Part shown: piece after piece, positions 25,636 to 34,423 of the stretch
Layout of the letters: each line of letters opens with the position of its first letter
Position numbering within the stretch: the first letter of the stretch is position 1
Assembly: GCF_014145335.1 (NCBI RefSeq)
Contig: NZ_JACIVI010000001.1
Coordinates: 248,001-312,000 of the forward strand
Source: Aquariibacter albus
GTDB taxonomy: Bacteria; Pseudomonadota; Gammaproteobacteria; Burkholderiales; Burkholderiaceae_C
Direction of reading: 5' to 3'
Length of the DNA: 64,000 nt
Program-made: the position numbers and the translations under genes
Notes under the pieces: generated by a model
Seen by the model: only the letters and a program-made list of their open reading frames with translations
The model's database searches: none
What the model was told of the DNA's origin: nothing

Positions 25636-26472
25636 TCAGCCACCCTCCGGCGGCCGCTGCAGCCCGCGTGTCTGCGGCCGCACGCTGGCCGGCCGGAAGG
25701 GCGCGCGATAGGCATAGAGGGTGTGCCCGCCCGCCGGCATCCGCAGGTCGGCCCGCTGCCCGGGCAGGGGGAAGGCCAGGCTCAGCAGCCAGGCCCCCGG
25801 GGCCAGTTCGGCCTGGGCCTTGGCCAGGGCCTCGGGCATCGATTCGGGACGCTGGAAGAGGTAGACCAGGTCGATGCCGCGCCAGTCGGCCGCCCACAGG
25901 TCACCCCGCTCGATGCGGGCCCCCCGGCAGCGCAGGCGGGCGATCCAGCTCAGCGGGCGGCTTGCTTCGATGCCCTCCAGCCGGGCCAGTGGATAGGCCC
26001 GCTTCAGTGCCCGCAGGCCGTCCCCCAGGCCGCAGCCGGCATCGAGGATGCGGGCATCCGGCGGCAGGGGCAGCTGGCGGGCGAGCTCGTCGAAGGCCGC
26101 GGCGGGCGTCGGATAGAGCGGGGCATCGCGCCAGGCCGCCCGCGGGTAGAGCAGCAGCAGCAGGCCCAGCGGCAGCAGCCAGACCCAGGCCGGCAGCAGG
26201 CCGGCGAGCAGGCCGCCGAGCAGCATCACCGGGTAGCCGAGCAGCAGACAGACCTGGCGCATGCGGCTGTCGGTGCCGGGCAGGAAGACCAGCGGCAGGA
26301 GGCAGGCCAGCAGGGCGGCGGTCCGGGGGCCGAGTCCGGCATGGCCCAGCAGGATCTGCAGGGCCCAGGCGCTGGTCCAGGCGGCCACGGCCGGCAGCGG
26401 CCAGGCCAGGGTCAGGCGTGCGGCCGGTCGCATGGCCTGGCGCTCGGGCAGGCAGGAAGCGTTCGCGGACAT
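25636..26472 (-). CDS. Membrane-associated class I SAM-dependent methyltransferase
   Basis: The 278-residue protein has three or four hydrophobic segments in its first half (about residues 17-110). A class I methyltransferase domain follows with motif I ILDAGCGLGDGL near residue 142, an acidic motif II position (LEGIEASRP) and RGIDLVYLFQRP. The target is unknown. Membrane anchoring together with its place between flhC (18 bases) and motA hints at a surface or flagellum-linked substrate, but the sequence does not show this. The terminator at 25555 suggests it is the last gene of the flhDC operon. Confidence 0.75.
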   Translation of the reverse strand: MSANASCLPERQAMRPAARLTLAWPLPAVAAWTSAWALQILLGHAGLGPRTAALLACLLPLVFLPGTDSRMRQVCLLLGYPVMLLGGLLAGLLPAWVWLLPLGLLLLLYPRAAWRDAPLYPTPAAAFDELARQLPLPPDARILDAGCGLGDGLRALKRAYPLARLEGIEASRPLSWIARLRCRGARIERGDLWAADWRGIDLVYLFQRPESMPEALAKAQAELAPGAWLLSLAFPLPGQRADLRMPAGGHTLYAYRAPFRPASVRPQTRGLQRPPEGG

Positions 26473-26490
26473 GGTGCGCGCCGGCCGGCT

Positions 26491-27030
26491 TCAGTGCAGT
26501 TGCAGCGCGCCGCTGGCCTTGCCCTTGCCGGCCCGGGCCGGCGGGTTGCACAGGCCGCAGACGTAGTGCTTGGCGATCTCGTGCGGATGCGTGACGAAGT
26601 GGCCGCCGCACTGGCTGCAGGGCGTCATGGTCAGCATGCCGTTGTCGATGAACTTCACCAGGCGCCAGGCGCGGGTGATCGAGAGCTGCGGCTCCAGGCC
26701 CTGGGTCTGGATCTGCTCCAGGTAGAGGCGGTAGGCCTTGATGATGGTCTCGATCTCGTCGAGGGCCGCGCTCTTGTTCAGGTACTCGTGGATGTTCAGG
26801 AAGAGGCTGGCGTGGATGTTGGGCTGCCAGGTCATGAACCAGTCGGTGCTGAAGGGCAGCTGGCCCTTGCTGGGCGACTTGCCGGCGACTTCCTTGTACA
26901 GGCGCAGCAGACGCTCGTAGGAGAGGTCGGTTTCCGACTCCAGCACCTGCAGGCGGGCGCCGAGCTGGATCAGCGTGACGGCGGTCTCGATCTGCTTGGC
27001 TTCGGTCAGAAGGCTCTTGCTGCGGCTCAT
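26491..27030 (-). CDS. flhC: Flagellar transcriptional activator FlhC
   Basis: The 179-residue protein has the conserved N-terminal helices and a zinc site of four cysteines: C138, C141, C158 and C161 (CSQCGGHF and YVCGLCNPP). FlhC joins FlhD in a D4C2 complex that binds DNA and recruits sigma-70 polymerase to early flagellar promoters. It is 49 bases after flhD. The tail after residue 163 is short, basic and variable. Confidence 0.97.
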   Translation of the reverse strand: MSRSKSLLTEAKQIETAVTLIQLGARLQVLESETDLSYERLLRLYKEVAGKSPSKGQLPFSTDWFMTWQPNIHASLFLNIHEYLNKSAALDEIETIIKAYRLYLEQIQTQGLEPQLSITRAWRLVKFIDNGMLTMTPCSQCGGHFVTHPHEIAKHYVCGLCNPPARAGKGKASGALQLH

Positions 27031-27079
27031 GGCGGGCTCCCGGTTCAGGTTCTGGTTCAGGGTCTCGTGCGGAGCGGAC

Positions 27080-27403
27080 TCAGGCGGCTTCCTGGTGCCG
27101 GCCGGCCATCAGGATGCTGGCGTGCAGGCGGCTGACGCCCTCGTTGGCGGCGCTGCGGCCGTGGTTGGTCAGCAGGCCCCAGACCATCTCGTCGTCCACC
27201 CGCATGCGCATCAGCAGCTGGTTGCCCGACGCGACCTTCATCAGCTGGGCCGGGCTCAGCGTGATCAGCAGGTCGGCGGCTTCCTCCGACAGGCCCAGGC
27301 GGAACAGCGCCTCCTCGCGGTCGCGGCGGATCAGGCTCTGCGCCAGCATCAGGTAGGAGAGGTTGGCTTCGCGGATCTCCATCAGGATCTGTTCGGTGGT
27401 CAT
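27080..27403 (-). CDS. flhD: Flagellar transcriptional activator FlhD
   Basis: The 107-residue protein is the size of the family and has MEIREANLSYLMLAQSLIRRDREEALFRLG and VDDEMVWGLL. FlhD dimers form the core of the FlhD4C2 master regulator. The ATG at 27403 (MTTEQIL) has AGGA about eight bases upstream; the frame continues upstream but has no family sequence. Its promoter must lie in the 467-base gap shared with fliC. Confidence 0.96.
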   Translation of the reverse strand: MTTEQILMEIREANLSYLMLAQSLIRRDREEALFRLGLSEEAADLLITLSPAQLMKVASGNQLLMRMRVDDEMVWGLLTNHGRSAANEGVSRLHASILMAGRHQEAA

Positions 27404-27870
27404 GGCGGCTTCCTGGCGTGGCGGGTGGCGGGGAGGGATCTGGCGGGCGATCGGCGCTCTGTTTTCGCGATCACCGTGGAATGAACTGTAGGCAGGCCCC
27501 CGCCCGGCTTGAATCAGCCTGGCGCTGTTTGCGAGGTGCTGGCGCGGAGACAGCCGTGTCGGACAAATTCCTACACGGCAAGCGGAATCACGGTGTTTTT
27601 CCGAAGGCCCCTCAAGTCCCGGCGGGGCCGGTCCGATAAGCAGCCAACGGGTCGAACGATCGATTCCGCGGTCCGGCAAGGACCCCTGCAGCCGCCCGAC
27701 AAGGACCGGTGGCACGCAGGCCCCTTGCGTCGGGCGAGCGCCTTCCGGACGGGCTTCGGCCCGGTCGGCGGGCAGGCAGCTCGGTGCATGCCGGTTGCCC
27801 CTGGAACCTGCATCACCGTCCTTCTATCGCCGGCGCAAGCCGGGTTTCTCATCCCGTCAAGGAGCCCATC
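27404..27870. promoter_or_regulatory. Divergent flhD-fliC regulatory region
   Basis: This 467-base stretch has no credible gene. It is less GC-rich than its surroundings in the part between 27460 and 27620. It contains the fliC sigma-28 promoter near 27612-27639, a fliC leader of roughly 225 bases, and the ribosome binding site AAGGAG at 27859-27864. The flhDC promoter and any operators should also lie here, but I cannot place them. Open frames across it are not supported by composition or family sequence. Confidence 0.6.
27612..27639 (+). promoter_or_regulatory. Sigma-28 promoter of fliC
   Basis: TCAAGTCC (27612-27619), a 12-base spacer and TCCGATAA (27632-27639) resemble the FliA consensus, seven of eight bases matching in the -10. 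The -35 octamer is the same as that of the cheY promoter at 23498-23505. Transcription would start near 27646, leaving a long 5' leader before the flagellin ATG. Confidence 0.65.
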
Positions 27871-28689
27871 ATGGTCATGACCGTCAACACCAACAACTAC
27901 TCGCTCAACGCCCAGCGCAACCTCGGGGGCTCGCAGTCCACCCTGGCCACCGCGATGCAGCGCCTGTCCTCCGGCCTGCGGGTGAACAGCGCGAAGGACG
28001 ATGCGGCCGGCCTGGCCATCGCCGAGCGCATGAACGCCCAGGTCCGCGGCATGAACGTCGCCCAGCGCAATGCCAATGACGCGATCTCGCTGTTCCAGAC
28101 GGCCGAAGGCGCGATGGGCAAGATCGGCGAGAACCTGCAGCGCATCCGCGAGCTGGCCGTGCAGTCGGCCAGCGGCTCGATCAGCGATGCCGACCGTGCG
28201 AACCTGCAGTCGGAAGCCGATCAGCTCGTTGAGGAAATCGCCCGCGTCGGCGACAACGCGAAGTTCAACGGCATCAACCTGCTGGACGGCAGCTTCACCA
28301 GCACCGATTTCCAGATCGGCGCCGACGGCACCGACGTGATCACCGCCGCCACCGACTTCGACATGACCGCGCTGACCGCCTATGCGGCGGCCGACATCAG
28401 CACTGCCGGCGCCGCGACCTCGGTGATCAGCGACATCGACACCGACCTGGACACGCTGAACACGGCCCGCTCCCAGGCCGGTGCCTTCCAGAGCCGCTTC
28501 GAGGCCGTGATTTCGCAGCTGCAGGTCAGCGTGGAAAGCACCTCGGCTGCGCGCGGCCGGATCATGGATGCCGACTTCGCGGCCGAGACGGCCAACCTGT
28601 CGAAGGCCCAGATCCTGCAGCAGGCCGGCACCGCCATGGTCGCCCAGGCCAACCAACTGCCGCAGCAGGTGCTGTCGCTGCTGCGCTGA
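27871..28689 (+). CDS. fliC: Flagellin
   Basis: The 272-residue protein has the conserved flagellin N-terminal D0/D1 region (TVNTNNYSLNAQRNLGG, QRLSSGLRVNSAKDDAAGLA) and C-terminal D1/D0 region (IMDADFAAETANLSKAQILQ, QANQLPQQVLSLLR). A very short middle separates them, so the filament surface domains D2/D3 are nearly absent. It is exported and forms the filament. The start at 27871 follows AAGGAG. A single flagellin gene is present here; no fliD or fliS is adjacent. Confidence 0.98.
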   Translation: MVMTVNTNNYSLNAQRNLGGSQSTLATAMQRLSSGLRVNSAKDDAAGLAIAERMNAQVRGMNVAQRNANDAISLFQTAEGAMGKIGENLQRIRELAVQSASGSISDADRANLQSEADQLVEEIARVGDNAKFNGINLLDGSFTSTDFQIGADGTDVITAATDFDMTALTAYAAADISTAGAATSVISDIDTDLDTLNTARSQAGAFQSRFEAVISQLQVSVESTSAARGRIMDADFAAETANLSKAQILQQAGTAMVAQANQLPQQVLSLLR

Positions 28690-28730
28690 TCGGCCCCCCG
28701 GGCACGCAAGGCCCGGACCCCGAAAGCAGC

Positions 28731-28763
28731 AAGCCCCTGCCGGCATCGCGCCGGCAGGGGCTT
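28731..28763. terminator. Strong hairpin between fliC and prfB
   Basis: A perfect 14-bp stem (28731-28744 pairing with 28750-28763, loop of five bases) lies between the convergent fliC and prfB genes. There is no long T-run on either side, so it is a possible bidirectional or Rho-assisted terminator and 3'-end stabiliser for the abundant flagellin message. Confidence 0.6.
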
Positions 28764-28800
28764 CGGTGCTTGGGGGGGCTCAGGGTCTGAGCCCGCAGGC

Positions 28801-29905
28801 TCAGACGCCCTGCTTCAGGCTGGCGGCGATGAAGCCGTCCAGGTCCCCGTCGAGCACCTTCTGGGTGGCCGAGACTTCGACGTTGGTGCGCAGGTCCTTG
28901 ATGCGGCTCTGGTCCAGCACGTAGCTGCGGATCTGGTGGCCCCAGCCCACGTCGGTCTTGCTGTCCTCCAGCTTCTGCTGCTGCTCGCGCTGCTTGCGCA
29001 TCTCGTGCTCGTACAGGCGGGCGCGCAGCATCTGCCAGGCCTCGTCGCGGTTGCGGTGCTGGGAACGATCGTTCTGGCACTGCACGACGATGCCGGTCGG
29101 GACGTGGGTGAGCCGCACGGCCGAATCGGTCTTGTTGATGTGCTGGCCGCCGGCGCCGCTGGCGCGGAAGGTGTCGGTGCGCACATCGGCCGGATTGATC
29201 TCGATCTCGATCGAGTCGTCGACCTCGGGGTAGACGAAGACGCTGGCGAAGCTGGTGTGCCGTCCGCCCGAGCTGTCGAAGGGGCTCTTGCGGACGAGCC
29301 GGTGCACGCCGGTCTCGGTGCGCAGGTGGCCGAAGGCGTAGTCGCCGCTGATCTTCAGCGTGGCGCTGCGGATGCCGGCCACGTCGCCCTCGGTTTCTTC
29401 CATCACCTCGACGGCAAAGCCCTTGCGCTCGCAGTAGCGCAGGTACTGGCGCTGCAGCATCTGCGCCCAGTCGCAGGCTTCGGTGCCGCCGGCGCCGGCC
29501 TGGATGTCCAGGAAGCAGGGCATGGGATCGGCCGGGTTGTTGAACATCCGGCGGAACTCCAGGCCCTCGACCTGCTCGGCCAGCGGGCCGGTCTCGGCCT
29601 CGATCACGGCCAGGCCATCGAGATCCTCGTCGGCCTTGCTCAGCTCGTAGAGCTCGCTGTTGTCGGCCAGGTTGCGCTCCAGGCTGGCGATGGTCTCGAC
29701 CACCGCTTCGAGCGACTTCTTCTCGCGGCCCAGGGCCTGGGCGTTCTTGGGATCGTTCCAGACGGTCGGATCCTCGAGCGCGGCATTGACCTCGCTCAGT
29801 CGACGGGACTTTTCATCCCAGTCAAAGATACCTCCGAAGTTCGGCGGTCCGGTGGGTCAGGTCGGCCAGTCGGGTGCCGATGGCGTTGATGCGTTCGATG
29901 TCCAT
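28801..29905 (-). CDS. prfB: Peptide chain release factor 2, with programmed +1 frameshift
   Basis: The first 27 codons ([16 protein letters not shown] and onward) end at an in-frame TGA at 29824-29822. The rest, beginning [20 protein letters not shown], continues in the +1 frame to 28801. The product has the RF2 stop-codon-reading SPF motif ([10 protein letters not shown]) and the peptidyl-tRNA hydrolysis motif GGQ ([15 protein letters not shown]). It terminates translation at UGA and UAA in the cytoplasm. When RF2 is scarce, ribosomes pause at the UGA and shift, so expression is autoregulated. This is not a pseudogene. It converges on fliC. Confidence 0.97.
29821..29836 (-). promoter_or_regulatory. 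prfB programmed frameshift site
   Basis: On the minus strand the site reads CGGAGGTATCTTTGAC: a Shine-Dalgarno-like GGAGG three bases before the slippery CTT, then the UGA stop and C. The layout is that of the known E. coli site, with GGAGG in place of GGGGG. The stop is codon 28. Confidence 0.95.
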
Positions 29906-30013
29906 GGGGTCTCGGGCGGTGGGTCGCGGCGGGCCGGCCCCCAGCGGGCCGGAAACCCGCGATTTTCGCACCGTCGCCGGGCGCCGCCCTCCCGGCGGCC
30001 CGGCGTGCGGCGA

Positions 30014-30376
30014 TCAGCGGCTGGCCGCCGGTCGCGCCGGGTTCGGTGCCGCGGCCTTCGGGACCGCCCGGGTCGGCGCCGGGTTCGGGCCCGCCGCAGG
30101 GGCGGCGAAGGGCTTGCCCTCGACCGTGAGCCCGGCGTCCGACAGGCGCTGCGCGCTGCCGGGACCCACGCCGCCGACGCGGCCGATCAGGTCCCCCCAG
30201 TCGCGGAAGGGGGCCTTCTGCCGCTCGGCCAGCAGCTTGCCCGACAGCGCGGGCCCGATGCCCTTGACCGACTCCAGGCTGGCCTGGTCCGCTCGGTTGA
30301 CTTCAACGGCGGCCCAGACCGTGCCGGCCGTCAGGACCAGCAGCCCGGCCAGGCTTCGACGCAGGAAGGTGTGCAT
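30014..30376 (-). CDS. ComEA-like helix-hairpin-helix protein
   Basis: The 120-residue protein has an N-terminal hydrophobic signal or anchor (residues 1-24, ending TVWAAVEV), a pair of helix-hairpin-helix motifs (VNRADQASLESVKGIGPALS and GDLIGRVGGVGPGSAQRLSD) and an Ala/Pro-rich tail. Such proteins bind double-stranded DNA in the periplasm and can take part in DNA uptake. No other competence gene is adjacent, so the role is inferred from the domain. Start at 30376 was chosen because the signal begins there. Confidence 0.85.
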   Translation of the reverse strand: MHTFLRRSLAGLLVLTAGTVWAAVEVNRADQASLESVKGIGPALSGKLLAERQKAPFRDWGDLIGRVGGVGPGSAQRLSDAGLTVEGKPFAAPAAGPNPAPTRAVPKAAAPNPARPAASR

Positions 30377-30506
30377 GCCTTGTCTCCCAGGTGGCGCCGG
30401 CAAAGGTGCCGGCTGCAGGCCACTCTAGGCAGACCGCGTTCCGCGCAGGCCGGCCACGGTCCCTCGGAAGTGGGTCGTGCCTCCCCAGCTTGCAGGCCGT
30501 CGGGCC

Positions 30507-31673
30507 TCAGGCGTCTTCCAGGCGCTGCGGGGGGTAGCTGTCCCAGGTCTGGCAGCCCGGACATTGCCAGAAGTAGTTCTGCGCCTCGAAGCCGCAGGCC
30601 GCGCAGCGGTAGCGCTGCTGCGGCCGGGCGCCGTTGCTGACGACCCGGGCCAGGGCATCGGCCCGGGCGGGCGTCAGGGCCTCACCCTGGGCCGCCTGAT
30701 GCCGCAGCAGGGCCGCGGCGCCCGACAGGCTGGGCCGGCTGGCCAGCGCCTCGTCCAGCAGGGTCTGCTGGTCGGCCGGCGCGTCGGTGAGCTGGTAGAT
30801 CGCGTTCAGCAGGTCCTGGCTGGGCGCGAGGCGGTAGGCCTCGTGCAGCCGGGTGCGCACGGCTTCGACCTGGCCGGCGGCCCGGGCCGCTGCCGCGATC
30901 TCGCCGGCCACGAGGGCCGCGATGCTGGGCTGGCTGACCAGCAGGGGCTGCCAGGCGGCCAGGGCTTCGGCGGCCCGGCCGGCGCGGGCCAAGGCCAGGC
31001 CCTGCAGCACCTGCGGGCGCGGGGCCTGGGGCGCGGCTTCGCGAGCGCGGGCCAGGGCGGCACGGGCTTCCTCGGGACGCTGGCGCGCATCGGCTTCCTG
31101 GGCCAGCTCGCAGGCATGGTGGGCGATTCGGGTGGCGAAGGAGCCGGCCCCGCTGGCCTCGAGCTTGCGCGCGGTCTCGATGGCGGCATGCCAGTCCCGC
31201 GAGCGTTCGTAGAGGCCGAGCAGTTCCAGCCGCGCATCGGTGGCGAAGCCGCTGCCGTCGAGCGCGCGGAAGGCGGCCTCGGCGCGGTCGAAGAGGCCGG
31301 CCTTCAGGAAGTCCTGCGCCAGCGCGAACTGCGCGCGGGCGCGCTCGGACTCGGCCAGGTCGCTGCGCGCCAGCAGGTGTTCGTGCACCCGCACGGCCCG
31401 CTCGTATTCGCCGCGGCGGCGGAACAGATTGCCCAGCGCGAAGTGCAGGTCGGCCGTGCCGGGATCCTGGCGCATCGCCTCGATGAAGGCATCGATGGCC
31501 TTGTCCTGCTGTTCATTGAGCAGCAGGTTCAGGCCGCGGTAATAGGCCTTGGGCGAATCGGCCTGCTCGCGCTTCCACTGGCGCAGATCGAAGCGGGCGG
31601 CAAGCCAGCCGAAGCCGAAGGCGGCCATCACCGCCAGCGGCAGCAGGGAGAGCAGGGTGGGATCAAGATCCAT
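30507..31673 (-). CDS. lapB: Lipopolysaccharide assembly protein LapB
   Basis: The 388-residue protein has one N-terminal membrane helix (about residues 7-24), multiple tetratricopeptide repeats (YYRGLNLLLNEQQDKAIDAF, DLHFALGNLFRRRGEYERAV and on), and a C-terminal rubredoxin-like knuckle YRCAACGF...WQCPGCQTW. LapB (YciM) links LPS synthesis to demand by promoting FtsH-dependent degradation of LpxC. It overlaps lapA by 11 bases, the usual pairing. Confidence 0.95.
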   Translation of the reverse strand: MDLDPTLLSLLPLAVMAAFGFGWLAARFDLRQWKREQADSPKAYYRGLNLLLNEQQDKAIDAFIEAMRQDPGTADLHFALGNLFRRRGEYERAVRVHEHLLARSDLAESERARAQFALAQDFLKAGLFDRAEAAFRALDGSGFATDARLELLGLYERSRDWHAAIETARKLEASGAGSFATRIAHHACELAQEADARQRPEEARAALARAREAAPQAPRPQVLQGLALARAGRAAEALAAWQPLLVSQPSIAALVAGEIAAAARAAGQVEAVRTRLHEAYRLAPSQDLLNAIYQLTDAPADQQTLLDEALASRPSLSGAAALLRHQAAQGEALTPARADALARVVSNGARPQQRYRCAACGFEAQNYFWQCPGCQTWDSYPPQRLEDA

Positions 31674-32040
31674 CGGGGGTGCCGCGCAGGCTGTCGCGCG
31701 GCCCCAGGGCCGGCAGGTCGGGGAGGGGAGGGGGTCGGCTGTCGAGGTCGGCCGTCGTGGCGGCCTCCCCGGCGCGGGGGGCCGCCGGGGAGCCTGCGGT
31801 CGGCGTCACCTCGACGGGCGGTTCCTGGACGCGGCGGCGCAGACGCAGCCAGCTCGGCAGCATGGCCAGCACGCCCAGGGCGCAGCCCAGCGCGAAGGCG
31901 GCCAGCACGATGTAGACCATCGCGGTCCGCCACTCATGGCCGAAGAACCAGCGGACCACGGCCTCCTCCTGGTTGTTCAGCGCGAAGGCGAACAGCGTGA
32001 AGAAGAGGAAGGCCCGCAGGAGCCAGGTCAGGACCCGCAT
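31663..32040 (-). CDS. lapA: Lipopolysaccharide assembly protein LapA
   Basis: The 125-residue protein has two membrane helices (about residues 5-23 and 40-62) with the family segment FALNNQEEAVVRWFFGHEWRT between them, and a Pro-rich cytoplasmic tail longer than in E. coli. It partners LapB in the inner membrane. Start at 32040 (MRVLTW) fits the family; it is 10 bases after ihfB. Confidence 0.93.
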   Translation of the reverse strand: MRVLTWLLRAFLFFTLFAFALNNQEEAVVRWFFGHEWRTAMVYIVLAAFALGCALGVLAMLPSWLRLRRRVQEPPVEVTPTAGSPAAPRAGEAATTADLDSRPPPLPDLPALGPRDSLRGTPDGS

Positions 32041-32050
32041 GCGCCGGATT

Positions 32051-32377
32051 CTAGGCTTCGGTTCCCGCCTCTTCGGCGGCGGCGGCGGCGCGGGCACCGG
32101 CTGCATCGACCGATTCGCGCAGGGCCTTGCCGGGCTTGAAATGCGGCACCAGCTTCTCGGGAATCGGCACCTGTTCGCCCGAGCGCGGGTTGCGGCCCAT
32201 GCGCGGCGGCCGGCGGTTGATCGAGAAACTGCCGAAGCCGCGGATCTCGATGCGGTGGCCCTGGGCGAGCGCGTCGCTCATCGCGTCGAGCATGGTCTTC
32301 ACCGCGAACTCGGCGTCGCGGTGGGTGAGCTGGGGAAAGCGCTCGCCCAGCAGGTTCACCAGGTCGGAACGGGTCAT
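32051..32377 (-). CDS. ihfB: Integration host factor beta subunit
   Basis: The 108-residue protein has the IHF/HU fold: helices ([20 protein letters not shown]), then the DNA-bending arm block [21 protein letters not shown] and a C-terminal helix. The Pro in the arm (RNPRSG) intercalates DNA. IHF bends DNA in recombination, replication and transcription. An Ala/Glu-rich tail extends the usual end. ATGs at 32383 and nearby are alternative starts. The order rpsA-ihfB-lapA is typical. Confidence 0.95.
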   Translation of the reverse strand: MTRSDLVNLLGERFPQLTHRDAEFAVKTMLDAMSDALAQGHRIEIRGFGSFSINRRPPRMGRNPRSGEQVPIPEKLVPHFKPGKALRESVDAAGARAAAAAEEAGTEA

Positions 32378-32475
32378 GGTCATCATGATCGGGGGGGATC
32401 CTGCAGGGCCTCGCGCCTCGGAGCGGGCCACGCGGGCGCGCAGCTTACCGCGCGCGGTGGGGGCTCCGGAAACGA

Positions 32476-32499
32476 CAACGGGGGCCGAAGCCCCCGTTG
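32476..32499 (-). terminator. Hairpin with UUCG loop after rpsA
   Basis: A perfect 10-bp stem (32476-32485 with 32490-32499) closes a four-base loop that reads UUCG with a C-G closing pair in the minus-strand RNA, an unusually stable tetraloop. Only a short U-rich patch follows, so it is a probable partial terminator or message stabiliser between rpsA and ihfB. Confidence 0.6.
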
Positions 32500-32560
32500 C
32501 AGCCGGTCCGCGACGACCGGGGGCCCGAAGGCCGCCCGGCGCCGGGCCCTGCGGTGCGGA

Positions 32561-34273
32561 TCAGTTGTTGCCCTGGTCCAGCTTGGCCTTCAGCAGGGCA
32601 CCCAGGCTGGTCGTGCCGGCGTTCTCACGCTCGTTCGACTGCGAGATGCGCTGCATGGCTTCCTGCTGCTCGGCGCTGTCCTTGGCCTTGATCGACAGCT
32701 GGATCGAACGGGTCTTGCGATCCACGTTGATGATCAGGGCGGTGACTTCGTCGCCTTCCTTCAGCACGTTGCGGGCATCTTCCACGCGGTCGCGGGAGAT
32801 CTCGCTGGCACGCAGGTAGCCGGTCACGTCCGGGGTCAGCTGGATCTCGGCGCCACGGGCGTCCACGGTCTTGACGGTGCCGGTCACGGTCGCGCCGCGG
32901 TCGTTCATCGTCGTGAAGGTGGCGAAGGGGTCACCGTCGAGTTGCTTGATGCCCAGGCTGATGCGCTCGCGGTCCACGTCGATGGCCAGCACCAGCGCCT
33001 CGACTTCCTGGCCCTTCTTGTAGTTGCGCACGGCGGCCTCGCCCGGCTCGTGCCAGGACAGGTCCGACAGGTGCACCAGGCCGTCGATGCCGGCGGCCAG
33101 GCCGACGAAGACGCCGAAGTCGGTGATCGACTTGACCGGGCCCGACAGCTTGTCGCCGCGCTTGTGGTTCTGGGCGAACTCTTCCCAGGGGTTGGCGCGG
33201 CACTGCTTCATGCCCAGCGAGATGCGACGCTTGTCTTCGTCGATCTCCAGCACCATGACTTCGACTTCCTCGCCCATCGTCACCAGCTTGCTGGGGGCGA
33301 CGTTCTTGTTGGTCCAGTCCATCTCGGAGACGTGCACCAGGCCTTCGATGCCCGGTTCGATCTCGACGAAGGCACCGTAGTCGGCGATGTTGGTGACCTT
33401 GCCGAACAGGCGGGTGCTGTTCGGGTAGCGGCGCGAGACGCCGATCCAGGGATCGTCGCCCATCTGCTTCAGGCCCAGGCTGACGCGCATCTTCTCGGCG
33501 TCGAACTTCAGGACCTTGGCGGTCAGTTCCTGGCCGACCTGCACCACTTCCGTCGGGTGACGGACACGGCGCCAGGCCATGTCGGTGATGTGCAGCAGGC
33601 CGTCGATGCCGCCGAGGTCGACGAAGGCACCGTATTCGGTGATGTTCTTGACCACGCCGTTGACGATCGCGCCTTCGCGCAGCGTCTCGAGCAGCTTGGC
33701 GCGCTCTTCGCCCATCGAGGCCTCGACCACCGCGCGACGCGACAGCACAACGTTGTTGCGCTTGCGGTCGAGCTTGATGACCTTGAACTCCATGGTCTTG
33801 CCCTCGAAGGGCGTCATGTCCTTCACCGGGCGGGTGTCGAGCAGCGAGCCCGGCAGGAAGGCGCGGATGCCGTTGACCAGCACCGTCAGGCCGCCCTTGA
33901 CCTTGCCGCTCACCGTGCCGGTCACGAAGTCGCCGGACTCCAGCGAGGTTTCCAGCGACAGCCACGAAGCCAGGCGCTTGGCCTTGTCGCGCGACAGCAT
34001 GGTGTCGCCGTAGCCGTTCTCGATGGCGTCGATGGCCACCGCGACGAAGTCACCGACCTGGACTTCCAGCTCGCCCTGGTCGTTGCGGAACTCGTCGATC
34101 GGCACATAGGCTTCGGACTTCAGGCCGGCGTTCACGACCACGAAGTTGTGCTCGACAGCCACCACCTCGGCGGAGATGACCTCGCCGGCGCGCATGTTGG
34201 ACTTGTGGAGCGACTCCTCGAAGAGCGCGGCGAACGATTCCGAGCCTTGGTAGGCGGGAGCGGTTTGGGGCAT
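32561..34273 (-). CDS. rpsA: 30S ribosomal protein S1
   Basis: The 570-residue protein carries six S1 RNA-binding repeats; clear ones include [61 protein letters not shown] and [21 protein letters not shown]1 brings messages to the 30S subunit. The start at 34273 ([10 protein letters not shown]) gives the usual length. It follows cmk across 150 bases, where its own promoter probably lies. Confidence 0.98.
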   Translation of the reverse strand: MPQTAPAYQGSESFAALFEESLHKSNMRAGEVISAEVVAVEHNFVVVNAGLKSEAYVPIDEFRNDQGELEVQVGDFVAVAIDAIENGYGDTMLSRDKAKRLASWLSLETSLESGDFVTGTVSGKVKGGLTVLVNGIRAFLPGSLLDTRPVKDMTPFEGKTMEFKVIKLDRKRNNVVLSRRAVVEASMGEERAKLLETLREGAIVNGVVKNITEYGAFVDLGGIDGLLHITDMAWRRVRHPTEVVQVGQELTAKVLKFDAEKMRVSLGLKQMGDDPWIGVSRRYPNSTRLFGKVTNIADYGAFVEIEPGIEGLVHVSEMDWTNKNVAPSKLVTMGEEVEVMVLEIDEDKRRISLGMKQCRANPWEEFAQNHKRGDKLSGPVKSITDFGVFVGLAAGIDGLVHLSDLSWHEPGEAAVRNYKKGQEVEALVLAIDVDRERISLGIKQLDGDPFATFTTMNDRGATVTGTVKTVDARGAEIQLTPDVTGYLRASEISRDRVEDARNVLKEGDEVTALIINVDRKTRSIQLSIKAKDSAEQQEAMQRISQSNERENAGTTSLGALLKAKLDQGNN

Positions 34274-34423
34274 GGGGTCTTCCGGGCCGGCGGGCGCCGG
34301 CGGTATCGCCGCGGAGACGGCGGTTGATGGTTGAATCCGCGCCCCCGGGCGGCCCGTCGGGCCAGGGAGGGAGGGGCGCGGGCCCTGGGCGGCGGTGAGG
34401 CCGCCCATCCTGCGGGTCGGGCC

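Noticed and set aside
29822-29824. In-frame stop suggesting prfB is a pseudogene
   Set aside because: The stop is the conserved UGA of the programmed frameshift, with its stimulator and CTT slip codon intact.
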